A stretch of DNA of 22,151 nt from Baffinella frigidus. Taxonomy: Eukaryota > Cryptophyceae > Cryptomonadales > Baffinellaceae. The notes below the pieces were generated by a model that saw only the letters and a list, made by a program, of their open reading frames with translations, did not search any database and was not told the DNA's origin. Below are positions 7,834 through 16,080 of the stretch, one piece after another (the first letter of the stretch is position 1; each line of letters starts with the position of its first letter). The position numbers and the translations under genes are program-made. The stretch spans positions 775,458 to 797,608 of the forward strand of contig MU646358.1 in the NCBI GenBank assembly GCA_026770585.1, given 5' to 3'.

Positions 7834-7941
7834 AGTCCATACGTGTATTGCACTTATCTAGGGTGGCTGAGTCCATACGTGTATTCCACTTATCTAGGGT
7901 GGCTGAGTCCATACGTGTATTCCGCTTATCTAGGGTGGCTA
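7834..7941. repeat. 36-bp tandem repeat, three copies
   Basis: Unit AGTCCATACGTGTATTCCAC plus TTATCTAGGGTGGCTG; copies differ at one or two positions. It begins about 20 bp after the end of family D copy 1. Translation of repeats gives apparent YVYSTYLGWLSP-type peptides, judged artefactual. Confidence 0.92.
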
Positions 7942-8036
7942 CGGCAGTGTCACCGCGCCTTTTTGTCCCCGCGGCTTCGCCCGTCGTCGAGCGAGTCGAC
8001 CACCTTCTCTACCTCCCTGGGATTGGGTTGAGGGTT

Positions 8037-8159
8037 TACAGGGGTACCTCGCTCATAAGAAACCAACCTTCCCTAGGACCCTACAGTAGGCGTATGCGTA
8101 GGGCCCTATGGTGGTCCTGAGGAGGGGGGGCGGTTTCTTATGAGCGAGGTACCCCTGTA
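8037..8159. repeat. Family A hairpin, copy 8
   Basis: TACAGGGGTACCTCGCTCAT (continuing AAGAAACC) and inverse ATGAGCGAGGTACCCCTGTA. TA at both ends; inserted between GGGTT and GGGTTTAGGG, that is within TTTA of a telomere-like tract. This shows the insertion is younger than the tract. Confidence 0.9.
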
Positions 8160-8390
8160 GGGTTTAGGGTTTAGGGTTGAGAGGATCGAGCGAGTCGACC
8201 ACCTTCTCTACCTCTCTTGGATTAGGGTTGAGGGTTGAGGGTTTAGGGCTGAGGGTTTAGGGTTTAGGGTTTAGGGTTTAGGGTTTAGGGTTTAGGGTTT
8301 AGGGTTTAGGGCTGAGGGTTTAGGGTTTAGGGTTTAGGGGTTAAGGTTTAGGGTTTAGGGTTTAGGGTTTAGGGTTCAGGGTTGAGGGGA
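8160..8390. repeat. Interstitial TTTAGGG array
   Basis: Mostly TTTAGGG heptamers on the + strand with TTGAGGG and GCTGAGGG variants, interrupted once by the satellite motif at 8188. Confidence 0.92.
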
Positions 8391-8441
8391 TCGAGCGAGT
8401 CGAGCACCTTTTCCACCTCCCTGCGTTAAGGGTTGAGGGTT

Positions 8442-8675
8442 GCAAGTCGGTTGATTAAATGTCTCTGTACCAACAATCCAACCATTATTACCACGCGAAT
8501 AAATGGACCGTTCTGCGAAGCCCCCTGTGTGGTCTGGCGCACCTCCGTCCAGTGTTGGAACTTTTAGAGTGCTTGGGTAGTGTGAACCATCACGCATTGT
8601 ACAATGTCAGTACACACGCATAGTTGACTTACGCCTTAAGCTGACTTGTGTTTAGGGTTTAGGGTTTTAATAGGG
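8442..8675. other. Gene-free spacer
   Basis: No coding or structured element recognised, apart from two TTTAGGG heptamers at 8650-8664. Confidence 0.5.
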
Positions 8676-8832
8676 TAACATCCTGAAAACCGGGTAGTTA
8701 GGCTACGGGATTGCCTACGGTAGGTCATAGGACCCCTAGGACCTAATGTTTCACAGGACCCTCCCTATGCTCCTACCTACGGCCTACCGTAGGCAATACC
8801 GTAGGCTTAACTACCCAGTTTTCAGGACGTTA
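8676..8832. repeat. Family C hairpin, copy 1
   Basis: Ends TAACATCCTGAAAACCGGGT then AGTTAGGC, and inverse CTTAACTACCCAGTTTTCAG then GACGTTA. The core GCCTACGGTAGGTCATAGG and CCTACGGCCTACCGTAGGC belongs to the CCTAC-GTAGG group shared with A, B and D. TA ends. Confidence 0.9.
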
Positions 8833-8844
8833 GCCTATGAGTGT

Positions 8845-9211
8845 ATGGTTTAGGGTTTAGGGTTTAGGGTTTAGGGTTTAGGGTCTAGGGTCTACGGTTT
8901 ACGGATTAGGGTTTAGGGGTTAGGGTCTAGGGTTTGGCGGGGGCGGTTTAGGGGTTTAGGATCTAGGGTTTGGCGGGGTTCAGGGTTTAGGGCTTAGGGT
9001 TTGGCGGGGTTTAGGGTTTAGGGTTTAGGGTTTAGGGTTTAGGGTTTAGGGTTTGGCGGGGTTTAGGGTTCAGGGTTTAGTGTTTAGGGTTTACGGGTTA
9101 GTGTTTAGGGTTTGGCGGGGTTTAGGGTTTAGGGTTTAGGGTTCAGGGTTTAGGGTTTAGGGTTTAGGGTTTAGGGTTTAGGGTCTAGGGTTTAGGGTTT
9201 GGCGGGGGCGC
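8845..9211. repeat. TTTAGGG array with interspersed TTTGGCGGGG variants
   Basis: TTTAGGG heptamers, with TTTGGCGGGG replacing a heptamer at about 8932, 8968, 9000, 9051, 9111 and 9198, giving an irregular higher-order pattern. Confidence 0.9.
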
Positions 9212-9302
9212 ACCTCAGCCCAGTCTTGAAGACATCTCCCACCGCCCCTCCTTCCACCTGCCCACATGATGAAGTTTATTGGATAATAAAATTCATGGGC
9301 GA

Positions 9303-9430
9303 GACCATGCAATTTTTGCTATCTTGAGGTGGGTTTTGTCCTATGGTAAAGCTACGTCGACGCTAAAATAGCAAAATCTGACAAAATCCCGCCTTAAGAC
9401 AGCATAAAAGGCGGTTTAAATTGCATGGCC
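9303..9430. repeat. Family H imperfect hairpin
   Basis: ACCATGCAATTTTTGCTATC then TTGAGGTGGGTTTTGTC pairs, with indels, with GACAAAATCCCGCCTTAAG...AAATTGCATGGCC. The loop CTATGGTAAAGCTACGTCGA resembles 11263-11285. No open frame. Confidence 0.65.
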
Positions 9431-9504
9431 TAGGGCTCTAAAATAATCGAAATCGCAAAATCGAGGGTGTTACAGAGCGGACTCCAGCCGAGCGCAACCT
9501 GTTA

Positions 9505-9666
9505 CCACACAGCGGGCTACCACGGGATTTTCGGGCACTCAGTGGCCGAGTTTCCGTTACCTTATCCATAGGAACCCCCCTATGCCCCTACGGGTTGCCT
9601 ACCGTAGGGTCGCAGGTCTTATCGCTTAAGGGGCATTCAGAAATTCCTTCGAAGTCCGCTGTGTGG
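9505..9666. repeat. Family D inverted-repeat element, copy 2 (opposite orientation)
   Basis: Starts CCACACAGCGGGCTACC, ends CGAAGTCCGCTGTGTGG. Inside are TTTCCGTTACCTTATCCATA, GGAACCCCCCTATG and GGGTTGCCTACCGTAGGGTC, the reverse of 7655-7815. The 1.7-kb interval between the two D copies holds telomeric arrays and one family C element. Nothing further is recognised at 9667-9810. Confidence 0.85.
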
Positions 9667-9810
9667 CTAGAACTCTTGCGGGGTGAAAAGGCGAAGGTGA
9701 TGAGCTTCACCGAGTTTAATTAGGGAAGTATATTCAAGCAATGTATTTTAAAATAAGTCAATGACAGAACCTAGGATGAGGATACCTGGAAAGAGATGAC
9801 GTGGGAATTT

Positions 9811-10105
9811 AGAGTTTAGGGTTTAGGGTTCGTTTGGGGCTTAGGGTTTAGGGTTTTAGTGTTTAGGGTTTAGTGTTTAGTGTTTAGGGTTTAGGGTTTG
9901 GGGTTTAGGGTTTGGGGTTTAGGGTTTAGGGTTTGGGGTTTAGGGTTCAGGTCGGAGTGGGCTGGCACCTTGCCCACTACCTCTTAAGGTTTAGGGTTGA
10001 GGGTTTAGGGTTTAGGGTTTAGGGTTTGGGGTTTAGGGTTTAGGGTTTAGGGTTTGGGGTTTAGGGTTCAGGCCGGAGTGGGCTGGCACCTTGCCCACCA
10101 CCTCA
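9811..10105. repeat. TTTAGGG/TTTGGGG array with internal duplication
   Basis: Heptamers with frequent TTTGGGG and TTTAGTG variants. A segment ending TCAGGTCGGAGTGGGCTGGC then ACCTTGCCCACTACCTC (about 9946-9988) recurs at about 10064-10104, indicating a duplication of about 118 bp. Confidence 0.88.
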
Positions 10106-10164
10106 CTGCCCATGCCCCACATCGTGCCAGCCGCCTGCGCAGCGAGGTTGGCTCAGTCACAGGG

Positions 10165-10317
10165 CAACGGACTGAAATCCGGGTAGTTAGGCCTACGGTA
10201 TCGCCTACAGTAGGCCGTAGGGTCCAGAGGGGGTCCTACGAAACATTAGGTCCTAGGAGCCCTACGGCCTACCGTAGGCAATACCGTAGGCTTAACTACC
10301 CGGTTTTCAGGACGTTA
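10165..10317. repeat. Family C hairpin, copy 2
   Basis: Left CAACGGACTGAAATCCGGGT then AGTTAGGCC; right CTTAACTACCCGGTTTTCAG then GACGTTA. Core CCTACAGTAGGCCGTAGG and CCTACGGCCTACCGTAGGC. Confidence 0.88.
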
Positions 10318-10643
10318 CACTGTTAACATGCTGAGGAAGAATAAGTGGACGCGTCCACTTAGGCATGTCCCGGGTACCCGGTTAAGTACCCGAGAAAATC
10401 GGCACTTGATCAACGATTTCCGCTCTGTAACACCCTGGATCTCGCGATTTTATGGGCATCCGATACATTTCATCATTTCCTGTCAAGGCCCCATACTTCC
10501 TGATACGTTTCTGATCATCTCACTGCTCTTCACCAGTCCCGATCTCCTCTTCCCTGGACCCCACATCCAAATTCCAAATGAAGTTTTTGATGGTTTGGGT
10601 CGGGCTGATTTGTACAAGGGTCGCCGACTTCTGACCGACTTCT
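10318..10643. other. Gene-free stretch with fragment of another repeat
   Basis: An open frame of 153 codons starts at 10328 but crosses the palindrome at 10644-10748 and has no recognisable protein features. CGATTTTATGGGCATCCGAT at 10444-10463 resembles 16397-16418. CCGCTCTGTAACACCCTGGAT is the inverse of GTGTTACAGAGCGG at 9467-9480. Confidence 0.5.
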
Positions 10644-10748
10644 GTGAGGACCGGGTCCGGGATGGGCCCGCCTCAGGGGAAAAGGGCTCCAAGGGTGCCT
10701 TGGAGCCCTTTTCCCCTGAGGCGGGCCCATCCCGGACCCGGTCCTCAC
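10644..10748. repeat. Perfect 51-bp palindrome with 3-bp spacer
   Basis: Left arm 10644-10694 begins GTGAGGACCGGGTCCGGGAT and right arm 10698-10748 is its exact inverse complement over all 51 positions; spacer GTG. No mismatch was found. GC-rich, so as RNA it would form a very stable long hairpin. Confidence 0.95.
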
Positions 10749-10780
10749 AACTTCCGGTAACCGTGGTGCAAGCTCATCGC

Positions 10781-10914
10781 GTCACCTAATAAATTATATT
10801 TCGCGCGGCGTCCATTCAAAGGATTTCCGGTACAGATCCTGGTATTTTAACCCCCAAAATTACGAAATGGCTCCAACGCCGAGCCAAAATCTGGGATATA
10901 ATCTATCAGGTGAC
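10781..10914. repeat. Hairpin element of about 134 bp
   Basis: GTCACCTAATAAATTATAT at the left pairs imperfectly with GATATAATCTATCAGGTGAC at the right. MITE-like, single copy in this window. Confidence 0.65.
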
Positions 10915-10966
10915 GGGACTAAATCGGGGCAAGCAGGGGTTTGTCCAAACGATTGCAATGCTTGAC

Positions 10967-11066
10967 TTCATCCGGGAACATGTTTAATTTAAAAGAAAAT
11001 GGTCCATCACACCGGATTCATCCGGGAACATGTTTAATTCAAAAGGAAATGGCCTATCAAACCGGA
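10967..11066. repeat. 50-bp tandem duplication
   Basis: TTCATCCGGGAACATGTTTA then ATTTAAAAGAAAATGG and CACACCGGA, two copies differing at about five positions. Confidence 0.85.
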
Positions 11067-11391
11067 TCCCCTAATTGAATTTACTTAGGGCCCTAATTAA
11101 CCTTCGGCCAACTCCTATGAACAAATAGGGATGCGTTTTATTTTAAATTAAAAGTGTCCCCGGATGAGACTGCCGCGGGCCGGTGGCCAGAGAGAGCACG
11201 ATCTCATATGGAAACATATTCAATTTAAATCACCTTCTTGCCATATTGGAGTTGAGGTTTGAGCTATGGTAAAGCAATGTCGAGGTTAAGATAGCGCACA
11301 CCACCCTTACCACGACACGTAATCGTGTTTAAATTTAAACCAGCATTTGCATTAGATCGCCGCAGTACTTCAGCGGCCGTGCGCACCGAAA
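11067..11391. other. AT-rich gene-free stretch
   Basis: Holds a family H-like fragment at 11263-11295 (CTATGGTAAAGCAATGTCGA) and CTCATATGGAAACATATTCA at 11204, which resembles the outer arm of the hairpin at 16920. No gene is visible. Confidence 0.5.
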
Positions 11392-11545
11392 AACACTTGT
11401 TCCCGGATTCATACCTTAGCGGCCGTGCGCATGAAAATTACTACACAAATGCTTCGGGACGTGACCTATGTGTAGTAATTTTCGTTGCCAGAGTCTCAAA
11501 AGAGAAACACTTGTTCCCGGATTCATACCTTGGCGGCCGTGCGCA
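11392..11545. repeat. Direct repeats flanking a family F hairpin
   Basis: AAACACTTGTTCCCGGATTC then ATACCTTAGCGGCCGTGCGCA occurs at 11392 and 11507. Between them, 11429-11488 is a family F hairpin (ATGAAAATTACTACACAAA, inverse GTGTAGTAATTTTCGTTG). Confidence 0.8.
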
Positions 11546-11641
11546 CCGTCGCCCCAGCCATGTTGTCTTTCCTTGACGCGAGAACCTGCGCCCAAGGGGG
11601 GGCACGTTAATCTCCACAGAAGTATCAATTAATTGTATTTG

Positions 11642-11714
11642 GGCAACGAAAATTACTATACGATTTTCTCATAAAAGTAATAGCAAAGCATTTGTGAAGA
11701 AAATTTCGTTGCGC
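11642..11714. repeat. Family F hairpin, decayed
   Basis: GGCAACGAAAATTACTATAC at the left and AAGAAAATTTCGTTGCGCC at the right. The TACTACAC hallmark is mutated in both arms. Confidence 0.65.
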
Positions 11715-11764
11715 CAAAAGCAATTAATCAATTATTTTGAAGAGATGAGCGTTGACGCTGAAAC

Positions 11765-12265
11765 ACCTCCCTCGGCAGCTGCGAGCACTCTCCACGTGCT
11801 GATACTTGTCCCTGAAACCCCGCCCCCTTTCCCCTGAAACTGCGCCCGAGATAAGACTAGGGGGTTCAGGCACACGGGGCATGGTTGTCTTTCCTTGACG
11901 TGAGAATCTGCTCCGGAGGAGAGAGACCTTTATCTCATCGGTTTCGGGGGTGGGAGAGACAGAAACCGTTATCACCACCAACACGGCCGCCATCCACTTG
12001 GCAGCGATCGAAGCCCTTTTCCCAAGGATTTTCGGGGGAAATTTCGGTTGGAATCCACAGCAATGGATAAGATTCTAGTACAAATCGTTTAGATGGACTC
12101 TATCCGTGAATCCCCCGGTGCCTGCTAAGTGGTATGCACCCCCGCAGAGGGCGGGCACGTTGACAATGCAGCGCCTCCCTGGGGATTCGGCTGGGGAGAG
12201 CTGCGAGCACCCTTCACGTGATGATCTTGTCCCTGCAACCCCGCCCCCTTATCCCTGAAACCCCA
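11765..12265. repeat. Degenerate direct repeat pair
   Basis: 11765-11850 (CCTCCCTCGGCAGCTGCGAGC, CTTGTCCCTGAAACCCCGCC) resembles 12174-12265 (CCTCCCTGGGGATTCGGC, GAGCTGCGAGCACCC, TTGTCCCTGCAACCCCGCC). The intervening DNA includes a family J element. CATGTTGTCTTTCCTTGACG at 11559 also recurs at 11882. Confidence 0.65.
11994..12132. repeat. Family J element, copy 1
   Basis: Ends CCACTTGGCAGCGATCG and CCGGTGCCTGCTAAGTGG. Internal AATGGATAAGATTCTAGTAC then AAATCGTTTAGATGGAC is shared with 17806-17937 and, inverted, 20821-20963. Confidence 0.8.
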
Positions 12266-12351
12266 ACTTGGGCCTCACACCTGCGGATTTAATTTTAAAG
12301 GAAATATCGATCTGATTTAGGACGACCGGACGGGCCCGCCTCTTACTTAAC

Positions 12352-12428
12352 TGGTACAAATTTAAAACTAAAGAGGTTTACAAATGTTTCTTAGTGTTTC
12401 AGTTAGCATTGTTTTAAAATTTGTACCA
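12352..12428. repeat. Short AT-rich hairpin
   Basis: TGGTACAAATTTAAAAC pairs with GTTTTAAAATTTGTACCA, 77 bp end to end. The surrounding 12266-12650 has no gene; a diverged copy of the 11848-11885 phrase (TAAGACTAGGGGTCTGAGG) lies at 12543. Confidence 0.7.
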
Positions 12429-12654
12429 CTAAATTGTTCTAAATTGAAACGACATTCCCACGAATTTGGGAGGGCGGGTACCGCAGTTGGGGGTTCAGGG
12501 ACTAACATGGTCATCATGTGTTCCCTTTTGTGAAGGCCGCGTAAGACTAGGGGTCTGAGGTACACGGGACAAAGATTTGATGGCCAGCTTTCAGGGGAGA
12601 AGACAGATGCAACAGGGCTGCGGGCCGGTCTCGAGTTGAGTCCAGGATAAAATT

Positions 12655-12817
12655 TGACTATTCTCAAGTTGGAATGCTGGGTTGGAATGCTGGGTCAACT
12701 CTGGAGCGGGAAAGAGCCCGGGCTCATTGGGTCGTCCAACATCTGTGGGCCGGTGCGGGCCGGTCTCGAGCCCGGGCTCACCAAGCTGGTGAGACCAAAT
12801 AGACTGCGGCAGAGCTA
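12655..12817. repeat. Family E element, rearranged copy
   Basis: CTATTCTCAAGTTGGAATGC then CTGGAGCGGGAAAGAGCCCG then GGCTCACCAAGCTGGTGAG, ending GACTGCGGCAGAGCTA. The central part holds a duplicated GGGCCGGTCTCGAG that also occurs at 12621. A further inverted E fragment lies at 12995-13080. Confidence 0.65.
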
Positions 12818-12854
12818 GACTGCTCCCGACACCTCTCACCCCATGTGTGGGCTT

Positions 12855-12945
12855 AAACCCTAAACCCTAAACTCTAAACCAGGTAGGACCGTGCACCGAA
12901 GCGGCATCCCCCAAGACCCTAAACCGTAAACCCTAAACCCGTGCG
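12855..12945. repeat. Short CCCTAAA tracts
   Basis: Three to four CCCTAAA-like heptamers at 12855-12878 and 12917-12940, separated by a GCACCGAAGCGGCATC module. Confidence 0.85.
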
Positions 12946-13301
12946 TACCGAGGCGGCAGCACCCAAGACTGCCCCGAAAGGCCCCGCCGCCTCAGTCTGA
13001 TTTGGGCTCACCAATTTGGTGAGCCCGGACTCTTTCCCGCACCAAAGTGGGCGGGTGTGCACCGTGCTGGGTGTGGGACACCCAGCATTTCAACGTACGC
13101 ATAGTCAGCCCGAGTGTTTCAACGTAAGCATAGTCAGCCAGCCCACTCGGGCTTTCAACGTAAGCAAAGTCAGCCAGGAAGAGCTAGAAAACTGCGTGGG
13201 GCCGAGCACCGACGCGGCTGCCCCCAAGACCCTACACCCTAAACCCTAAATCCGAGCGTACCGAGGCGGCGGCCCCCAAGACCGCCCCGAAAGGCCCCCC
13301 G
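12891..13301. repeat. 100-bp direct repeat containing CCCTAAA units
   Basis: 12891-12993 and 13201-13301 both read GCACCGA-GCGGC-CCCCAAGACCC, CCCTAAA repeats, then GTACCGAGGCGGC and CCCCGAAAGGCCCC. Roughly 85 percent alike by eye. Confidence 0.8.
13088..13175. repeat. Three-copy imperfect tandem repeat
   Basis: TTTCAACGTAAGCATAGTCA then GCC occurs at 13088, 13117 and 13152 with short variable spacers containing CCCACTCGGGC. Confidence 0.85.
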
Positions 13302-13632
13302 GCCATCATGCCCATCAGAGCCCCGACCCCAGCAGTCGGCTTCATCCCCGCGGCGGACGCGGCTGCCTCGCTCTGCGTTCGGGGGGGGGGGCGTCAGGAA
13401 GGGAAAATCGAGTGCGGCTCTGGAGCATGGGGAGGATGGGGTCCGCTCTCCGAGTGCGGGCTGTGCTCTGTGCTCTCCCTACGTTTGGGAAACAAACGTA
13501 GGGGGGGGGAAGTAGGAGACACACGTCCCACACGTAGGGACAGAAACATGCAGCCCGGTGGCATGGGCACCCCTGCGGAGCTTCGCGTCACCGTCCCTCT
13601 CCACCTCTCAACATGTCCCCTACTCTCCTTAC

Positions 13633-14095
13633 AAGAATCGAGGGGCTGCCATGCCTGGATCTGCGGTTCGTTGCTCCCCAGGAGCCCCTCCGCGCCGAGA
13701 GACCTCTTGCCGGCCCGCCTCGGCACGTTCAGCTCCAAGTCTGCGATCACAACCCGCCCCAGAGCCGGGATCGGGTACCCCGAGCCTGCTGGTCCCAGTG
13801 CAGCTTGCTCGGACAACCCCCCCTGCTGGTCGAATCCACCGGCGTAGCCGTCCGATCCTTCCACAGCGCAGCGCATGGGCGGAAGTCTGCGCCGATCGTG
13901 GGGGCACCGCGACGCGGTGTGGCTCCTCGGCAAACGGGCTTGCGCGCATCCTGGTCTAAATACCGCAGCCCCGGATGGGAGGAATGCGAGAGCGGCTCGC
14001 GGTTGTTCGCAACCGGCCGGAGCGACAAGGAGCGACAGGGTGAAAGACACGGCGACTAGGAGACGGCCAAGGGTCCGTGACATCACGAAGTTCAT
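13633..14095 (-). CDS. First exon of a gene with targeting-like N-terminus, unknown function
   Basis: Minus-strand frame starting at ATG 14095 (a second ATG four codons later at 14083). Residues 12-27 form a hydrophobic core (LLVAVSFTLSLLVAPA), followed by ALA at 35-37 and Phe at 38, then a Ser/Arg/Pro-rich segment with few acids. A signal peptide followed by a transit peptide starting with Phe is the known plastid-import leader of algae with red-derived complex plastids. The rest (including GRVVIADLELNVP near residue 128) is not recognised. Codon third positions are mostly G/C. A donor GTAAGG follows 13633; reading on gives a low-complexity tail with a stop before 13394. No following exon was found, so the gene may be long-introned, truncated or mispredicted. 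Confidence 0.45.
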
Positions 14096-14374
14096 AGGTG
14101 GAACCGCGGAAGCCAAGCCAAGCTCCGAGCCGAGCTCTGCCGAGAGAAAGAAAGAACACTTGATGGTCAAGTCATGGTCAAACAACTTTTCTTTCACTAG
14201 AAGCCAGCGGAGGGACCGCCGTGGACGGTGAGCCAAAGCCCGACGTGTTCAGACAGTGTTCCCGGGAATATAACCTCGCTGTTCCCGACCCTCGGGACCA
14301 TAGCCACCCCTCGGTTCCCTGGTTCCCCCAAGCGCTGGCACTGCCACTGGCACCCTCGAATCGAATCACCAGTG
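14096..14374. promoter_or_regulatory. Probable bidirectional promoter region
   Basis: A 279-bp gap between two divergent candidate starts. It contains a TGGTCAAGTCATGGTCAAA direct repeat at 14164-14182 and GAATATAACC at 14265-14274, neither proven functional. An upstream ATG at 14228 is in frame with the plus gene but would bury its signal peptide internally. Confidence 0.4.
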
Positions 14375-14994
14375 ATGACGATGCAAAGACGTGCTGGTCG
14401 CGGCGGGGCGCCTTGGCTGTGGCTGGCAGCACTAGCCTTTGTGTCTTCTCCTCCTCGGTCGCGGGCGATGTCGATTGTGGAACTCCGCCCGGGGGAGCAG
14501 ACGCGGGGGAAGCTAAGCAGCGCGGCTTCTCAGCAGTACTTCTTCGTGAATGTCTCGAGGTGCGGCGCCCCCCAAGGGCCATGTGTTGTGTATCGAGATT
14601 TTGGAGGGCCACACCCACTCTCACGGCTAACTCTCGCCCCCACCCGGCTGACGACACTGTTGGAGGAAGGAAGTTTCCGACGCACATCTCCTCCCAAGCA
14701 GTGTCTGGAAAAATGTTGCCTCGCACTAAACGCTCTCCTTGACCGCCCAGCGCGATGGGGAGGGACCTCTCGACGAAGGGCTCCATCGCCGAAAACAGCC
14801 TCTCGGTGCAGCTGCGCCGCCCGCCCGGGGAAGCGGGCGCTGACCTTCCCATGGTGCTCTCCGCGTGCCTCGACGCGCTGCCATGCGGGACGTCCGGGTG
14901 CTCGTGTCCGTCGCAGTTTGTGGACGACGGTTCGTCGGGGGGGAGGGGGGACTCCACGAGGAGCGTCCAGGTGCGGCGAGTCCCCCACGGTTGA
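14375..14994 (+). CDS. Candidate secreted or membrane protein N-terminal part, two exons
   Basis: Exon 1 is 14375-14559 and exon 2 is 14751-14994, ending at TGA; the join makes a Ser codon (AG/C) and a 142-residue product. Residues 14-23 (WLWLAALAFV) plus SRA at 29-31 form a plausible signal peptide. The next part contains VELRPGEQTRGKL, QQYFFVNVS (sequon Asn59), SLSVQLRRPPGEAGADLP and a Cys cluster LPCGTSGCSC. The layout (PGE..G.L...YFF.V, then L.V.L...G.AD) recalls beta-sandwich ectodomains such as pre-peptidase C-terminal or TMEM8/PGAP6-type domains; that is only a suggestion. A second GTGCGGCG donor at 14971 may continue the gene instead of the stop, but only telomeric repeats follow. A 303-codon minus-strand frame over the same DNA is judged a shadow. 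Confidence 0.5.
14560..14750 (+). other. Predicted intron of the secreted-protein candidate
   Basis: 191 bp, donor CTCGAG/GTGCGGCG, acceptor with pyrimidine-rich CTCTCCTTGACCGCCCAG. Exon 1 ends in phase 2 and exon 2 begins with the single base needed to keep frame, a fit not imposed when choosing the sites. Confidence 0.55.
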
Positions 14995-15026
14995 ATCGCG
15001 CTGCCCTGGCTGGGGGGATGGAAGCG

Positions 15027-15071
15027 TGGGCCACTGACTCCTTCCGAACCGTTCGGAAGGCCCAGTGGCTG
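15027..15071. repeat. Short hairpin
   Basis: GCCACTG-ACTCCTTCCGAA, loop CCG, TTCGGAAGG-CCCAGTGGC. Followed by a tandem GGCTGGCACGGAGA pair at 15068-15098. Confidence 0.7.
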
Positions 15072-15194
15072 GCACGGAGAGGCTGGCACGGAGAGGCTGG
15101 CAGTGCAGGAAAAGCTGAATGTTTGCTAACTGCGCGATGCATGCGAGCCCGTGCACGGCTCACCTGATAACCCATAAGTTAATAACCCATAAGT

Positions 15195-15920
15195 GAAGCA
15201 ACCCCTTAACCCTTAACCCTAAACCCTAAACCCTAAACCCCAAACCCTACACCCTAAACCCTAAACCCTAAACCCTAAACCCCAAACGCAGGTGAGCCCG
15301 TGCGACCTCGCGTCGGGCATCTGGTAAACCCTAAACCCTGAACCTTAAACCCTAAACCAGGTCTGGTAAACCCTACACCCTAAACCCTAAACCTAAACCC
15401 TAAACCAGGTACCTCTCCGTAGAGGCGAAGCCAGGCTCAAAGCTGTCCGGCGCGCAGGCGATACTTAAACCCTAAACCCTAAACCCTAAACCCTGAACCC
15501 TAGACCCTGAACCCTGAACCCTAAACCCTAAACCCTAAAACCTAAACCCTAAAACCTAAACACCGAATTCCAAACCCTAAACCCTAAACACTAAACCCTA
15601 AACCCTCAACCCTAAACCCTAAACCCTAAATCCTAAACCCTGAACCCTAAACCCTAAACCCTAAACCCTAAACCCTAAACCCCAAACCCCAAACCCTAAA
15701 CTCTGAACCCTAAACACTAAACACCAAACCCCAAACCCTAAACCCTAACCCCTAAACCCTAAACCCTAAACACCAAACCCTAAACACCAAATCCTAAACC
15801 CTAAACCCTAAACCCTAAACTCTAAACCCTAAACCCTAAACCCTAAACCCTAGACACCAAACACCAAACACCAATCCCTCAACCCTCAACCCTCAACCCC
15901 AAACCCTCAACCTTAAACCC
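15195..15920. repeat. Long interstitial CCCTAAA array
   Basis: About 700 bp mostly of CCCTAAA heptamers with variants CCCCAAA, CCCTGAA, CACCAAA and CCCTCAA, interrupted at 15288-15325 and 15405-15463 by unique sequence containing GCAGGTGAGCCCGTGCGACC and CTCTCCGTAGAGG. Confidence 0.95.
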
Positions 15921-15998
15921 GAAATGCAGGCGATACCCTTCGAGGTCACCGCGACTTTCGGGGAGGCGCAGGTTTTCGTGGGGCAGGTACCTACCAAT

Positions 15999-16080
15999 TC
16001 CCCAACCCCAAACCCCAAACCCCAAACCCCAAACCCCAAACCCCAAACCCCCAACCCCCAACCACAGACCCCCAAACCCA
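15999..16080. repeat. CCCCAAA array
   Basis: About eleven CCCCAAA or CCCCCAA heptamers in a row. The variant heptamer is homogenised, unlike the mixed array just before it. Confidence 0.9.

Larger units (their letters stand above)
7986..8441. repeat. Satellite-like motif in three copies among telomeric repeats
   Basis: TCGAGCGAGTCGACCACCTT then CTCTACCTCCCTGGGATT and GGGTTGAGGG occurs at about 7986, 8188 and 8391. The first is separated from the second by family A copy 8; the second and third are separated by TTTAGGG repeats. Spacing is about 200 bp each time. Confidence 0.8.

Noticed and set aside
7834-7941. CRISPR-like array
   Set aside because: The three 36-bp units are directly adjacent with no spacers, and the setting is eukaryotic repeat DNA.
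9467-10435. LTR retrotransposon suggested by the TGTAACACCC word at 10426 and its inverse at 9467
   Set aside because: The two copies are short and inverted relative to each other. No reverse transcriptase, primer-binding site or polypurine tract was found.
10328-10789. 153-codon plus-strand frame
   Set aside because: It spans a perfect 51-bp palindrome, so its end is the reverse reading of its middle. No protein features are seen.
14178-15089. 303-codon minus-strand frame
   Set aside because: It overlaps the plus-strand candidate, whose signal peptide and phase-matched intron are better support. The minus product is Ser/Pro/Arg-rich without features.
15195-16080. True chromosome end
   Set aside because: The CCCTAAA array is degenerate and is followed by more than 6 kb of other sequence, so it is interstitial.
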